A stretch of 64,000 nt of DNA from Flavobacterium sp. UBA7665 (GCA_002483285.1 DLHP01000041.1:62001-126000); one strand, 5' to 3'; positions 8,656 through 16,660 are shown, counted from the first letter of the stretch. Notes: a model not told the origin generated them from the letters alone. A program made the numbers and translations.

Positions 8656-10212
8656 ATGACCACAACAATAGCCCAACAATTCGGCATGACCGAAGCCCTT
8701 GCCCAACTCGGCGTGAAAGCCATCAATGAAGGCACTTCAACCGGACAAAACAACTTCGCTTCGGGCGAACTTTTAGAATCGTATTCGCCAGTAGACGGCC
8801 AGCTCATCGCAAAAGTAAAGATGACCACCGCCGCCGATTATGAAAAAGTAATGCAATCGGCCACCGAAGCTTTCAAGACCTTTCGTTTGATGCCGGCACC
8901 GCAACGCGGCGAAATCGTACGCCAGTTTGGCGAGAAACTCCGCAAAAACAAGGAAGCTTTAGGAAAACTCGTTTCGTATGAAATGGGGAAATCCTTGCAG
9001 GAAGGTTACGGCGAAGTACAGGAAATGATAGACATCTGCGATTTCGCGGTAGGTTTGTCGCGCCAATTGCACGGACTCACCATGCACTCTGAGCGTCCGG
9101 GACACCGCATGTACGAGCAATACCACCCAATGGGAATCGTGGGGATCATCTCGGCATTCAATTTCCCGGTAGCGGTTTGGGCCTGGAACACGGCTTTGGC
9201 CTGGATCTGCGGCGACGTCTGTGTCTGGAAACCATCAGAGAAAACGCCTTTGTGCGGGATAGCTTGCCAGAACATCATTGCCGAGGTTTTGAAAGAAAAT
9301 AATTTACCCGAAGGGATTTCATGCCTGATCAACGGCGACTATAAAATCGGAGAATTGATGACAGCCGACACGAGGATTCCACTCGTTTCTGCCACCGGGT
9401 CCACACGTATGGGGAAAATTGTTGCCCAAGCGGTTGCGGGAAGACTCGGTAAATCATTGCTCGAGTTGGGCGGAAACAACGCCATCATCGTCACGCCGGA
9501 TGCCGACATCAAAATGACCGTAATCGGCGCCGTTTTCGGCGCCGTGGGAACTGCCGGACAAAGATGTACGTCAACGAGAAGGTTGATCATCCACGACAGC
9601 ATTTACGATAAGGTAAAAGATGCCATTGTTGGCGCTTACAAACAACTCAGGATCGGAAATCCGTTAGACCAGAACAACCACGTAGGGCCACTGATCGACA
9701 CACATGCCGTAGAAATGTACAACAAAGCTTTAGATAAGGTTGTGGCCGAAGGCGGCAAAATCCTCGTAGAAGGCGGCGTACTTTCGGGCGAAGGCTACGA
9801 AAGCGGCTGTTACGTAAAGCCGGCGATTGCCGAAGCCGACAATGGTTATGCAATTGTACAGCACGAGACGTTCGCGCCGGTGTTGTACCTCTTGAAATAT
9901 TCGGGCGAGGTAGAAAATGCGATCGCGGTTCAGAACGGCGTGGCGCAAGGACTTTCATCGGCGATCATGACCAACAATTTGCGTGAGGCCGAAAGGTTCC
10001 TCTCGGTTGCGGGATCGGATTGCGGGATTGCCAATGTGAACATCGGTACTTCGGGTGCCGAGATTGGCGGTGCGTTTGGCGGTGAGAAAGAAACCGGCGG
10101 CGGACGCGAATCGGGATCGGATGCCTGGAAAATTTATATGAGAAGGCAGACCAACACGATCAATTACACGACAAGCTTGCCATTGGCACAGGGAATCAAA
10201 TTTGATTTGTAG
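8656..10212 (+). CDS. amaB: ALDH7-class aldehyde dehydrogenase (probable alpha-aminoadipic semialdehyde dehydrogenase)
   Basis: This 518-aa cytoplasmic NAD(P)-dependent dehydrogenase has the substrate-binding Asn in SAFNFP (about 169), the general base Glu270 in LLELGGNN and the catalytic Cys304 in GTAGQRCTSTRRL. The last motif and the C-terminal run with GGAFGGEKETGGGRESG and RRQTNTINY are characteristic of the ALDH7/antiquitin class. That class oxidises alpha-aminoadipic semialdehyde in lysine breakdown and also other aldehydes. The start at 8656 gives the family length; the earlier in-frame start would add 37 residues encoded across the promoter and terminator region. The precise substrate is inferred from class only. 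Confidence 0.9.
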   Translation: MTTTIAQQFGMTEALAQLGVKAINEGTSTGQNNFASGELLESYSPVDGQLIAKVKMTTAADYEKVMQSATEAFKTFRLMPAPQRGEIVRQFGEKLRKNKEALGKLVSYEMGKSLQEGYGEVQEMIDICDFAVGLSRQLHGLTMHSERPGHRMYEQYHPMGIVGIISAFNFPVAVWAWNTALAWICGDVCVWKPSEKTPLCGIACQNIIAEVLKENNLPEGISCLINGDYKIGELMTADTRIPLVSATGSTRMGKIVAQAVAGRLGKSLLELGGNNAIIVTPDADIKMTVIGAVFGAVGTAGQRCTSTRRLIIHDSIYDKVKDAIVGAYKQLRIGNPLDQNNHVGPLIDTHAVEMYNKALDKVVAEGGKILVEGGVLSGEGYESGCYVKPAIAEADNGYAIVQHETFAPVLYLLKYSGEVENAIAVQNGVAQGLSSAIMTNNLREAERFLSVAGSDCGIANVNIGTSGAEIGGAFGGEKETGGGRESGSDAWKIYMRRQTNTINYTTSLPLAQGIKFDL

Positions 10213-10230
10213 AAAGTCGAATCGAAGACG

Positions 10231-10297
10231 GATGCGTGAGCGATTGGAGCAAGGTACCGCGTACCGCGAAAAGCGCGACCCAAAGGGGCACGCCAAA
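10231..10297. repeat. Intergenic repeat family 1, short copy
   Basis: The run GCGTGAGCGATTGGAGCA, then AAAGCGCGACCC and GGGGCACGCC, matches one arm of the copy at 51168-51263 read on its minus strand. It begins just after the ALDH7 stop codon. Confidence 0.6.
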
Positions 10298-10313
10298 AAA
10301 TATAAATAAAACT

Positions 10314-10338
10314 AAACCGGTGTAAAAGCCGGTTTTTT
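10314..10338 (+). terminator. Terminator after the ALDH7 gene
   Basis: An AAACCGG / CCGGTTT hairpin is followed by a T run. Confidence 0.75.
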
Positions 10339-10391
10339 TATGCAACCATTTTTTGTAAATTGCATCTCACTACAAACCAATACGATACAAG

Positions 10392-10775
10392 ATGAAAAAA
10401 CTGTTGCTTTTATTGTGTCTGGCGCCATTGCTGATGGCCAACCACTGCGAGGATGACGACCGCTACTACGACGATTACCCGTGTACGGCAGAAGCGCGTG
10501 CGGCATTGAATGTGAATGTGACGCTTAACGGAAGTTCGGCCATCACCGCCGAAGGCATCTCGGTCACTGCCCGCGATGGCAATTACATAGAAGATTTGTT
10601 GCCCGTAATCCCAGACACGCCTACGTTCTCGGGCGCTTATGAAAGGACAGGGAATTACATCATTACAGTGCGCAAGGCGGGTTACCAGGATTATGTCTCC
10701 AACAACATTAGCGTGGCGCGCGACCGCTGCCATGTGATCCCGAGGCAGCTTACGGTAAACCTGATTCCAGAATAA
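10392..10775 (+). CDS. Small exported protein with a carboxypeptidase-regulatory-like fold
   Basis: This 127-aa protein has an N-terminal export signal of about 16-18 residues (MKKLLLLLCLAPLLMANHC), followed by an acidic run EDDDRYYDDY. Cys19 could be lipidated, but ANHC is a poor lipobox. The rest (LNVNVTLNGSS...ITAEGISVTARDGNYIEDL, later GNYIITVRKAGYQDYVSNNISV) resembles the Ig-like regulatory domain of carboxypeptidases, where V-x-K-x-G-Y-x-x-Y is common. No function is assigned. It lies alone between two terminators. Confidence 0.75.
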   Translation: MKKLLLLLCLAPLLMANHCEDDDRYYDDYPCTAEARAALNVNVTLNGSSAITAEGISVTARDGNYIEDLLPVIPDTPTFSGAYERTGNYIITVRKAGYQDYVSNNISVARDRCHVIPRQLTVNLIPE

Positions 10776-10783
10776 TCACAAAC

Positions 10784-10814
10784 AAAAAACTCCTGCGATA
10801 ACAGGAGTTTTTTT
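10784..10814. terminator. Bidirectional terminator between convergent genes
   Basis: An AAACTCCTG / CAGGAGTTT hairpin with a five- to six-base loop has A and T tracts on either side, so it works for both the plus-strand gene ending at 10775 and the minus-strand gene ending at 10833. Confidence 0.85.
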
Positions 10815-10832
10815 ATGCGATTTACGGTCGTC

Positions 10833-11357
10833 TTACATATTGAAAGAGGCTCCGATATTGAAGGTGAACTGGTTGTTGTACACTTTATTCCCGATGGCAT
10901 TACCGCCGTATTTGGCAATGGGTGCGCCGGCTTCGGCATAGAGACCAAAACCATCGGTGAAGAAATAACGGAATCCGGCATGCGCACCAAAGTTGCGCAA
11001 TCCCAAATCTAGTCCTGGGTAAACATCCATGCTTTTAGGCAATCCGATGACGTTTCCGATGTTGGCGTTGAAACGCGCTTTGAGGTCGAATTTGTCAATA
11101 AAGTTGGCATCGTCGTTTACGTATTCGAGTTTGTTAAAATCGAAATAGATGTACTTGTCTGCCGACAAAAGGTAAGTGGCCGAAAGCCCGATGGAGATGT
11201 TCTCGCCCAATCCGAGGTCGGAAGATACGTTGATACCGGTTCCTCCGCTTTGCAAGTGCAATCCCACTTGTCCTTTAACATCGCCTTTGCCTTTGTAGGC
11301 CTGGGCATTTACAAATCCTGCGGTACATAAGACCAGTAGGGTGATCATTTTTTTCAT
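10833..11357 (-). CDS. Outer membrane beta-barrel protein (DUF6646-like)
   Basis: This 174-aa protein has a clear signal peptide cut near NA-QA at residue 19. The remainder alternates in short amphipathic strands with turns (GINVSSDLGLGENISIGLSATYLL, LDLGLRNFGAHAGFRYFFTDGFGLYAEAG) and ends NIGASFNM, consistent with a small 8-stranded barrel. It resembles a family I recall as DUF6646 in Flavobacteriia; that name is from memory. A TACTTTTG promoter box lies on the minus strand just upstream. Confidence 0.7.
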   Translation of the reverse strand: MKKMITLLVLCTAGFVNAQAYKGKGDVKGQVGLHLQSGGTGINVSSDLGLGENISIGLSATYLLSADKYIYFDFNKLEYVNDDANFIDKFDLKARFNANIGNVIGLPKSMDVYPGLDLGLRNFGAHAGFRYFFTDGFGLYAEAGAPIAKYGGNAIGNKVYNNQFTFNIGASFNM

Positions 11358-11382
11358 TGGTTTGTCTGTTTTAAGATATGGG

Positions 11383-11390
11383 CAAAAGTA
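11383..11390 (-). promoter_or_regulatory. -7 box for the small beta-barrel gene
   Basis: The minus strand reads TACTTTTG, an exact TAnnTTTG match, 26 bases before the start codon at 11357. Confidence 0.5.
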
Positions 11391-11400
11391 AGAATCTTTT

Positions 11401-12126
11401 TTAATTTCGGCCTTTTTCGTCGGGATACAAATTGGGTAGGGCGTCGCTTTGCCAGAATTCCTTGCTGTCTACATCCATGATGGTGAGCGGCCCCTTGAAT
11501 GCCGCGCCGGTATCGATGTTCCAGATATTGGCTTTTTGCACGGGTACGGTTTGCCCGATTCTGGTCACCGGCGTGTGCCCGATGAAGATTTCCTTATACT
11601 GTAAAAAGCGCTTGGGATAAAACGGGTCATCGACAGGCAGCGCGGGATTGAGTGCGAGCGCGGTTTCCCATAGCGTGCGCTCCCAATAGAACATCTTTGG
11701 GAAATATTCAAAGTTCACGCCGTTCATATTGGTGAATCCTGCGTGTACGAAAAGTCGGTTTTGTGGGTCGACATAATAGTTGCGCAGTGACTTCAAAAAC
11801 GAAATATGCTTCGATTTGGTTTCGTGGCTCACTTTAGAATAAGCATCTATCGTGGCTTCGCCTCCGTGTTTGTACCACAGCAGGTTTTCCTTAGAGTCAT
11901 TGAGCCAGTCACAGAGCAAATCGTCGTGGTTGCCGCGCATGAAGACGCAATTTTGGTTGTTGCCCAAATCGATGAGAAAGTCGAGTACTTGCGGGGATTC
12001 GCTCCAGCCGTCTACATAATCGCCGAGGAAAATGAGCTGGTCGTTGGGCGTTACCGCGGCCCTGTCAAGGACTTGTGTCAGGGCGCGCAAGCCACCGTGT
12101 ATGTCGCCGATGACGAATGTTTTCAT
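11401..12126 (-). CDS. Metallophosphoesterase (serine/threonine protein phosphatase-like)
   Basis: This 241-aa cytoplasmic protein contains the ordered dinuclear-metal motifs of the calcineurin-like phosphoesterases: GDIHGG at residues 7-12, GDYVDGW near 36, RGNHDDLL near 66, and distal histidines in FVHAGF and FIGHTPV. The arrangement matches bacterial PrpE/ApaH-like PPP phosphatases, which can act on phosphoproteins or on diadenosine polyphosphates. No partner kinase is in the window. It appears to be a single-gene unit. Confidence 0.88.
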   Translation of the reverse strand: MKTFVIGDIHGGLRALTQVLDRAAVTPNDQLIFLGDYVDGWSESPQVLDFLIDLGNNQNCVFMRGNHDDLLCDWLNDSKENLLWYKHGGEATIDAYSKVSHETKSKHISFLKSLRNYYVDPQNRLFVHAGFTNMNGVNFEYFPKMFYWERTLWETALALNPALPVDDPFYPKRFLQYKEIFIGHTPVTRIGQTVPVQKANIWNIDTGAAFKGPLTIMDVDSKEFWQSDALPNLYPDEKGRN

Positions 12127-12297
12127 GGTGTGGTTTTATATGGCAAAATACGGAAAAGATTGCGCTTTCTGAAGTTATGGATTAAAAAATCTACCCGAAG
12201 CCACACAAGTATTTGAATAACAACACGTCTGCGAATTACATAAAACCACAAAGTTTACCGATAAGGTTATTCCTATCGGCATCGCTACTTTTACTGC

Positions 12298-12702
12298 ATG
12301 GAAAACCCACGCCGCTTATATTACCTCGACGATGATACCGACGATTTGCATTTCTTTAGGGAAGCTGCAGAGTCGCTTGGCCATGAGGTAGAAATCTTCG
12401 TTAACGGCACCATGATGCTCAAAGCCTTGAAAAAGGAAGTGTTGCCCGATATCATTTTCCTGGACATCCGCATGCCGGTGTTTGATGGCGAGCAGATTCT
12501 TGATATTTTAAAGAAAGATGAGCAATGCAAACACATCCCGGTGGTGTTGATTTCGGGCGCTTTTGCAAAATCCTCGGTGGCCCATTACCTTGAAGCCGGT
12601 GCCAGCTACATTATGAAGAAAGCATCGAGCCTTGAAGATTTGAACGCTTCTTTGGTTTATGTTTTGGGGATTGATTGGGGGAGTTTTAGGGCGTATGCTT
12701 AG
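12298..12702 (+). CDS. Single-domain response regulator receiver
   Basis: This 134-aa protein consists of one CheY-like receiver and no output domain. The acidic pocket is DDDTDD at residues 11-16, the phosphorylation Asp is Asp56 in IIFLDIRMP, the conserved Ser follows in VLISGAF, and the Lys is in YIMKKAS. It would pass phosphate or signal by protein contact rather than bind DNA. No histidine kinase lies nearby, so it is an orphan. A TACTTTTA sequence, close to the -7 consensus, lies only about 10 bases upstream of the ATG, too near to be certain. Confidence 0.9.
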   Translation: MENPRRLYYLDDDTDDLHFFREAAESLGHEVEIFVNGTMMLKALKKEVLPDIIFLDIRMPVFDGEQILDILKKDEQCKHIPVVLISGAFAKSSVAHYLEAGASYIMKKASSLEDLNASLVYVLGIDWGSFRAYA

Positions 12703-12847
12703 CCAAAATTTCAAACTAATTTTAAAATTTAACGCCAACTGCAGAAAATCTAGAGTTTTGATTTAAAGCAGTATAGTAGTTTTACAATGTCGGAGAATTG
12801 AAAGGCTTTGACGAATATTTATCCACCATATAAAATTTCTATTTACC

Positions 12848-13249
12848 ATGAAAAAATTAATTTTTGGCTTATTGGCCAGCGTCGTATTTTGCTTCTCTGC
12901 CCAAGCACAGAACGAGTACTTTAAATCTGGGATGGTTATGATTGTTAATCAATCCAAAGCAAGTTTCGTAAAAGGGACCACTTATAAAGATTGGCTGTTG
13001 CAATTCACGCAGAATAGCACCATTCCGACTCCGCAGGAAGATCGATTCTTAAAAGATGTCTATCAGTTTGTTTCAACTGATTCCAGCTCGCTAAACGTTT
13101 ACAAGAATTATGACGGAGCGTCAGCCAGGCAGTTGCTTCCTTTGTTCGAAAATGGACAGCTGGTTGTTTTTCAAAATGCGAACAGGTGCGGATGGTTCTG
13201 CCAAATAATGTGGTATCTGTTTTTCCCAAAAGATATTAGAACGCTCTAG
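12848..13249 (+). CDS. Small secreted protein of unknown function, paralogue of the next gene
   Basis: This 133-aa protein has a strong signal peptide (MKKLIFGLLASVVFCFSAQA, cut before QNEY). The mature part contains TTYKDWLLQFTQ and TPQEDRFLKDVYQFVS, which align with TTYKSGMSQADF and TPTKEETVLLQKLYKYAS in the downstream gene. The tail is quite different: NRCGWFCQIMWYLFF is rich in aromatics with a C-x3-C pair. The layout of shared signal, shared middle and divergent hydrophobic tail suggests duplicated, diversified secreted effectors or cell-envelope peptides. I do not recognise the family. Both genes share the leader text TTTATCCACC shortly before or at the ATG, which supports a recent duplication. 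Confidence 0.75.
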   Translation: MKKLIFGLLASVVFCFSAQAQNEYFKSGMVMIVNQSKASFVKGTTYKDWLLQFTQNSTIPTPQEDRFLKDVYQFVSTDSSSLNVYKNYDGASARQLLPLFENGQLVVFQNANRCGWFCQIMWYLFFPKDIRTL

Positions 13250-13311
13250 AGCGCTACGTCTTAATCCCTGAAATATTCTTTTTTTATTCACCAATTAAAT
13301 TTTTATCCACC

Positions 13312-13725
13312 ATGAAAAAACTCCTTTTTGGCCTTTTGGCCACAGTAATGTTTGTGTGTTCAGGAAACGCGCAAACCAAATTATCGACAGCTAAAAAAGC
13401 CGCGATTGACGCCCAAATGATTACGCTGGTACATTTGACTGCCCAAACCACCTACAAAAGCGGCATGTCGCAGGCCGACTTTATCAAGCAGACCGGTCCG
13501 GTCAACCCAACCAAAGAAGAAACGGTGCTGTTGCAAAAGCTATACAAATATGCCTCAGCGGGAACCTCGGATTGTGAGATCATGAAAGGAGACAATTCGA
13601 TTTTGGTAACAGTAGCACAATTGGGAACTGTCTCTGAGTCTACTCCAAATTCAAAATTTCCGTGGGCGGCGGTTTTACAGGGGTTGATTGAGGTAATTAA
13701 GATCATTATTGAATTGATTCCGTAA
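13312..13725 (+). CDS. Small secreted protein of unknown function with amphipathic tail
   Basis: This 137-aa protein has a signal peptide almost identical to that of the gene before it (MKKLLFGLLATVMFVCSGNA). It is a diverged tandem duplicate through the middle region, but its C-terminus is WAAVLQGLIEVIKIIIELIP, a hydrophobic segment with only three charged residues that would form an amphipathic or membrane-inserting helix. It starts 62 bases after its paralogue and is followed by a strong terminator, so the two likely form one unit. Function is unknown; a membrane-active peptide precursor is one possibility, with no direct evidence. Confidence 0.75.
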   Translation: MKKLLFGLLATVMFVCSGNAQTKLSTAKKAAIDAQMITLVHLTAQTTYKSGMSQADFIKQTGPVNPTKEETVLLQKLYKYASAGTSDCEIMKGDNSILVTVAQLGTVSESTPNSKFPWAAVLQGLIEVIKIIIELIP

Positions 13726-13736
13726 TTAGTTAATTA

Positions 13737-13776
13737 AAACAAGGCACATTTTAAACGCTGGATGTGCCTTGTTTTT
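13737..13776 (+). terminator. Strong terminator between the small secreted pair and the protease-like gene
   Basis: A 12-bp stem AAACAAGGCACA / TGTGCCTTGTTT with a 14-base loop is followed by T residues. It rules out the upstream ATG at 13764 as the start of the next gene. Confidence 0.9.
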
Positions 13777-13790
13777 CTAAAACCATAAAT

Positions 13791-14927
13791 ATGAATTTGA
13801 AACCCATTGTTTGCTTTGTAATCGCATTTACTCTAGTTTCCTGTAAATTACTTAGACTTTACGAAGAAGAAGACATAGTATTAAAAACAGCAACGACTAA
13901 CTTTCGGCTTGAAAACAATACGCCGCTGGTGAAAGTGAAAATAAATGGGATCGAGTCCAATTTCTTATTTGATACCGGAGCGACCGGTTCCTGTATTACC
14001 GACACCACGATCATTCAAAATTTTCACAAACAGCAATTTGCCAATATAGGTATTGCGTTGGGGGCTGATGGGAAAAGAGTCAAAAACAAAAAATTCTCAG
14101 CCGCCCTTCAATCAGAGCTTTTCGATGCAAAGAACAAAGTAATGGGCGTTATCAACCTGCCAGTGCTTTCTTGTCAAGCTAAGAAGACATTTTCGGGAAT
14201 ACTTGGAATGGACATTTTCTTTGAAAACAACTTAGGCATGCACCTCGATTTTTCAAAAAATCAATTGAGTAATGTTGGGAACGACCAAATAAAGAATTTA
14301 CTCCAACAAGGCAATTATCATCAAGTTGAGTCGAAGTTTAAATATAAAAAGATATTTATATTCCTGACGATTGAAGACAAGAAGTATAGGTTTCATTTAG
14401 ATACGGGTTACAACGGAAGCATTACAATTCCTTACCGCAATAACCAACAGTTCAATAACGCAAATAAAAGAGAAATTTTGGGTGCATCCCATATGACAAT
14501 TTCCAGTGTTACGACTGGGAAAAAAATATCATACGAAAAGATGCCATTGCGTTTTGGAGGTGAAAAGCTATCCACAATTGTGAACGTCTCGAGTTCGATT
14601 TCTGCTCAGAACGTAGGCACGGCATTTATGAAAGGATTCGATTGGATTATTGATTATCACAATCAAAAGGTGTACGTGAAACGCAATGCCAATTTGATAG
14701 CCGAAAAATTCGACAGGAAAATTTCTTTTGCTGCCCAGAACAATTCGGGACGATTGATTGTCTCTGCCAAAGATGTGCTACAAAACAATTACAATATCGG
14801 TGACGAAATCGTAGCCGTACAAGGGCAAAAAGTTACTGCCGAAAACATCTGTGAAATGCAAACGCTACTCAATAGCACTGAAAATTGGAACGACCTCGGC
14901 CTAGAGGTAAAACCAATTCAAAAATAG
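13791..14927 (+). CDS. Predicted lipoprotein with two retropepsin-like aspartic protease domains and a PDZ-like tail
   Basis: This 378-aa protein has a lipoprotein signal (LVSC, Cys18). Two copies of the clan AA active-site motif are visible: DTGATGS with Asp61 and DTGYNGS with Asp204. The first is followed by the typical GILGMDIFF, the second by GTAFMKGFDWIIDY. A C-terminal region (about 315-378) containing YNIGDEIVAVQGQKV looks like a PDZ domain. The two-lobed single chain recalls pepsin rather than the usual dimeric bacterial retropepsin. It would act in the periplasm or at the surface. It heads a three-gene unit that runs to the terminator at 16611. Composition is AT-richer than the flanks. 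The start at 13791 is chosen because the earlier ATG lies in the terminator. Confidence 0.82.
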   Translation: MNLKPIVCFVIAFTLVSCKLLRLYEEEDIVLKTATTNFRLENNTPLVKVKINGIESNFLFDTGATGSCITDTTIIQNFHKQQFANIGIALGADGKRVKNKKFSAALQSELFDAKNKVMGVINLPVLSCQAKKTFSGILGMDIFFENNLGMHLDFSKNQLSNVGNDQIKNLLQQGNYHQVESKFKYKKIFIFLTIEDKKYRFHLDTGYNGSITIPYRNNQQFNNANKREILGASHMTISSVTTGKKISYEKMPLRFGGEKLSTIVNVSSSISAQNVGTAFMKGFDWIIDYHNQKVYVKRNANLIAEKFDRKISFAAQNNSGRLIVSAKDVLQNNYNIGDEIVAVQGQKVTAENICEMQTLLNSTENWNDLGLEVKPIQK

Positions 14928-14967
14928 TTCTCTGTCCAAATATAAGCCACGCCAAAAATTACGCGCC

Positions 14968-15429
14968 ATGAAAAAAATCATCTTTACGATGACGATGTTA
15001 TCATTGTCTATCATTTCACATTGCCAAAATGCCAAAGCCACACAGGTTAGTTTTGGGCGCTATGGATCGGATTGTTCTTCGGGTCGGGGAACATGTTCGT
15101 TTAACGTTTTAAAATCCAATCCCACAATAGTTTACGCACGAAAATCCCGAAGAATTTCTGCGAATACTTTCGAGCTCGAACTGGATCAAAAGAATCTTTC
15201 AAAAGTAGAACAGGTAAGGATTTTCGGCATGCCGTTAAGCGAAGTCAATCCTGGCGAAACCACTTTCTTTGTACAGGAAGATGCCGTGTTATTGGAGAAA
15301 GAAACGCTCGAGAACCTACAAATCGATGCCCAATACACGACCATTGCTGCAGGCTATTATCCCATGACCGTCACACGAGACAAGGTGATAATTGTATTTA
15401 CGCTGCTGAATCCGAATAGTAAAAACTGA
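14968..15429 (+). CDS. Secreted protein of unknown function
   Basis: This 153-aa protein has a signal peptide of about 19 residues (MKKIIFTMTMLSLSIISHC). The mature part begins with a Gly/Ser/Cys-rich segment (VSFGRYGSDCSSGRGTCSF, a C-x6-C pair) and continues with short alternating strands, suggesting a beta-rich domain. The gene lies 40 bases after the aspartic-protease-like gene and only 8 bases before the helical secreted protein gene, so all three are probably co-transcribed. I recognise no family. Confidence 0.7.
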   Translation: MKKIIFTMTMLSLSIISHCQNAKATQVSFGRYGSDCSSGRGTCSFNVLKSNPTIVYARKSRRISANTFELELDQKNLSKVEQVRIFGMPLSEVNPGETTFFVQEDAVLLEKETLENLQIDAQYTTIAAGYYPMTVTRDKVIIVFTLLNPNSKN

Positions 15430-15437
15430 CCGATGCG

Positions 15438-16568
15438 ATGAAAACAATAGTCTGTATATCGGCTGTTTTTCTTTTTGCTACTGCGGCCTTTTCGGCAACG
15501 AGAGAGATGGATCCGAATGCAGTCATTCGGGAAATGGCCAGCGACATCGGTGTGGCGAATGCCAAATATATCCGACAGAAATTCGTGCTCGAACAAGAAG
15601 CGACTCACCTAAGCGAGACCATCAAAACGGCTGCCACGGTCGAGCAAAAATTAGAATTCCTGATCCGCAAAGAAACCATCAGGGACAAGCTGTTGGCCAT
15701 ACAAAAGGAAAACAACAATGAGATTTCAAAAATCAGGTATCTCAAAGGGCTTCAGATTATTAAAATCCTTTATGAGAAAGTGTTGAGCCTCGACCATCAT
15801 TTTGCATCGGTGCGGTCGTTGAGCGAAATCAACAAGATGTCTAACCCAAACCAATATCCCGAGTACGGTAAGCTTAAAGAAATAATTGCAGCCAAACGCG
15901 ACAAGAAAACCAGCTTTGATTTGACCGCAGTACTGGGCACCAATACGATTGTCTCTGTGGTGCAAACTTTCACCAATATGATCGCCGCGAGCCTAACCAA
16001 GGAGGAAAAGGAGAAAGAGCTTGCCAATGTAGAGTGTATTCTTGATTTCACGCTTCGGATGCAAAATGACCTCAATACGATTTATTTCGAAACTGCTTTC
16101 CTGCAAACCAGCAATGACAAAATCAAACAGGATATCGAAGCGCTTTTCAGGGATTATACCAAGCCGATTGGTTTTGAATCCACGCTGGAGAATTGCCGCG
16201 CCAATGATGATTGGGAAGCCGTTACCCAGAAAATGGAAGACTATCTCAACAAAATGAAAACGGCTGGAGGTAGTGCCCAATATAAAATGCAGGTCAATGT
16301 CGAATTTCCGATTGACCGGCTGCTGCAGTTTATTGCGCAATACAATAATTTCATTGACCAAGGCGGAAAGTTTTACGAGAAATTCCGGATCATCCTAAAC
16401 AGCTACGAGAATGAAAAACAATGTGAAACAAAGTTACCGCTCGAGTATAAAAAACTCAAGGCCGATATAGACCTGGCCATACAGAAATTCAATGTGGCCT
16501 ATAAACCCGTTGAGATCAACGGAACCAAGATGAAAGAAATCTTGTACGGGCTCAACGAATTTGACTAA
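15438..16568 (+). CDS. Secreted, mostly helical protein with a central hydrophobic segment
   Basis: This 376-aa protein has a signal peptide (about 1-20, cut near FSA-TRE). Residues about 35-130 and 185-300 are long charged helices with coiled-coil-like heptads. They flank a distinct uncharged stretch at about 159-187 (LTAVLGTNTIVSVVQTFTNM). The length, all-helical character and one hydrophobic insertion between long helices recall alpha-helical pore-forming toxins, but there is no sequence motif to prove it. The gene is the last of the three-gene unit and is followed by a terminator. No family was recognised. Confidence 0.7.
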   Translation: MKTIVCISAVFLFATAAFSATREMDPNAVIREMASDIGVANAKYIRQKFVLEQEATHLSETIKTAATVEQKLEFLIRKETIRDKLLAIQKENNNEISKIRYLKGLQIIKILYEKVLSLDHHFASVRSLSEINKMSNPNQYPEYGKLKEIIAAKRDKKTSFDLTAVLGTNTIVSVVQTFTNMIAASLTKEEKEKELANVECILDFTLRMQNDLNTIYFETAFLQTSNDKIKQDIEALFRDYTKPIGFESTLENCRANDDWEAVTQKMEDYLNKMKTAGGSAQYKMQVNVEFPIDRLLQFIAQYNNFIDQGGKFYEKFRIILNSYENEKQCETKLPLEYKKLKADIDLAIQKFNVAYKPVEINGTKMKEILYGLNEFD

Positions 16569-16610
16569 GTACGTTCTTATCTATTTATATTTTGTGATTT
16601 TGGGTTATCT

Positions 16611-16636
16611 AAAAGCCGTCGAAAGGCGGCTTTTTT
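16611..16636 (+). terminator. Terminator of the three-gene secreted-protein unit
   Basis: An AAAAGCCG / CGGCTTTT hairpin with a seven-base loop is followed by T residues, about 40 bases after the stop codon. Confidence 0.85.
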
Positions 16637-16660
16637 CTATTACATTACTATTTATACGCC

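Noticed and set aside
8369..8729. Short overlapping frames before the ALDH7 gene
   Set aside because: They run through the terminator at 8519-8548 and into the coding region in a wrong frame. Their translations show no recognisable motif.
12127..12297. Possible hairpin regulator before the response regulator gene (CCGATA...TATCGG)
   Set aside because: The stem is short with a bulge and has no known riboswitch features.
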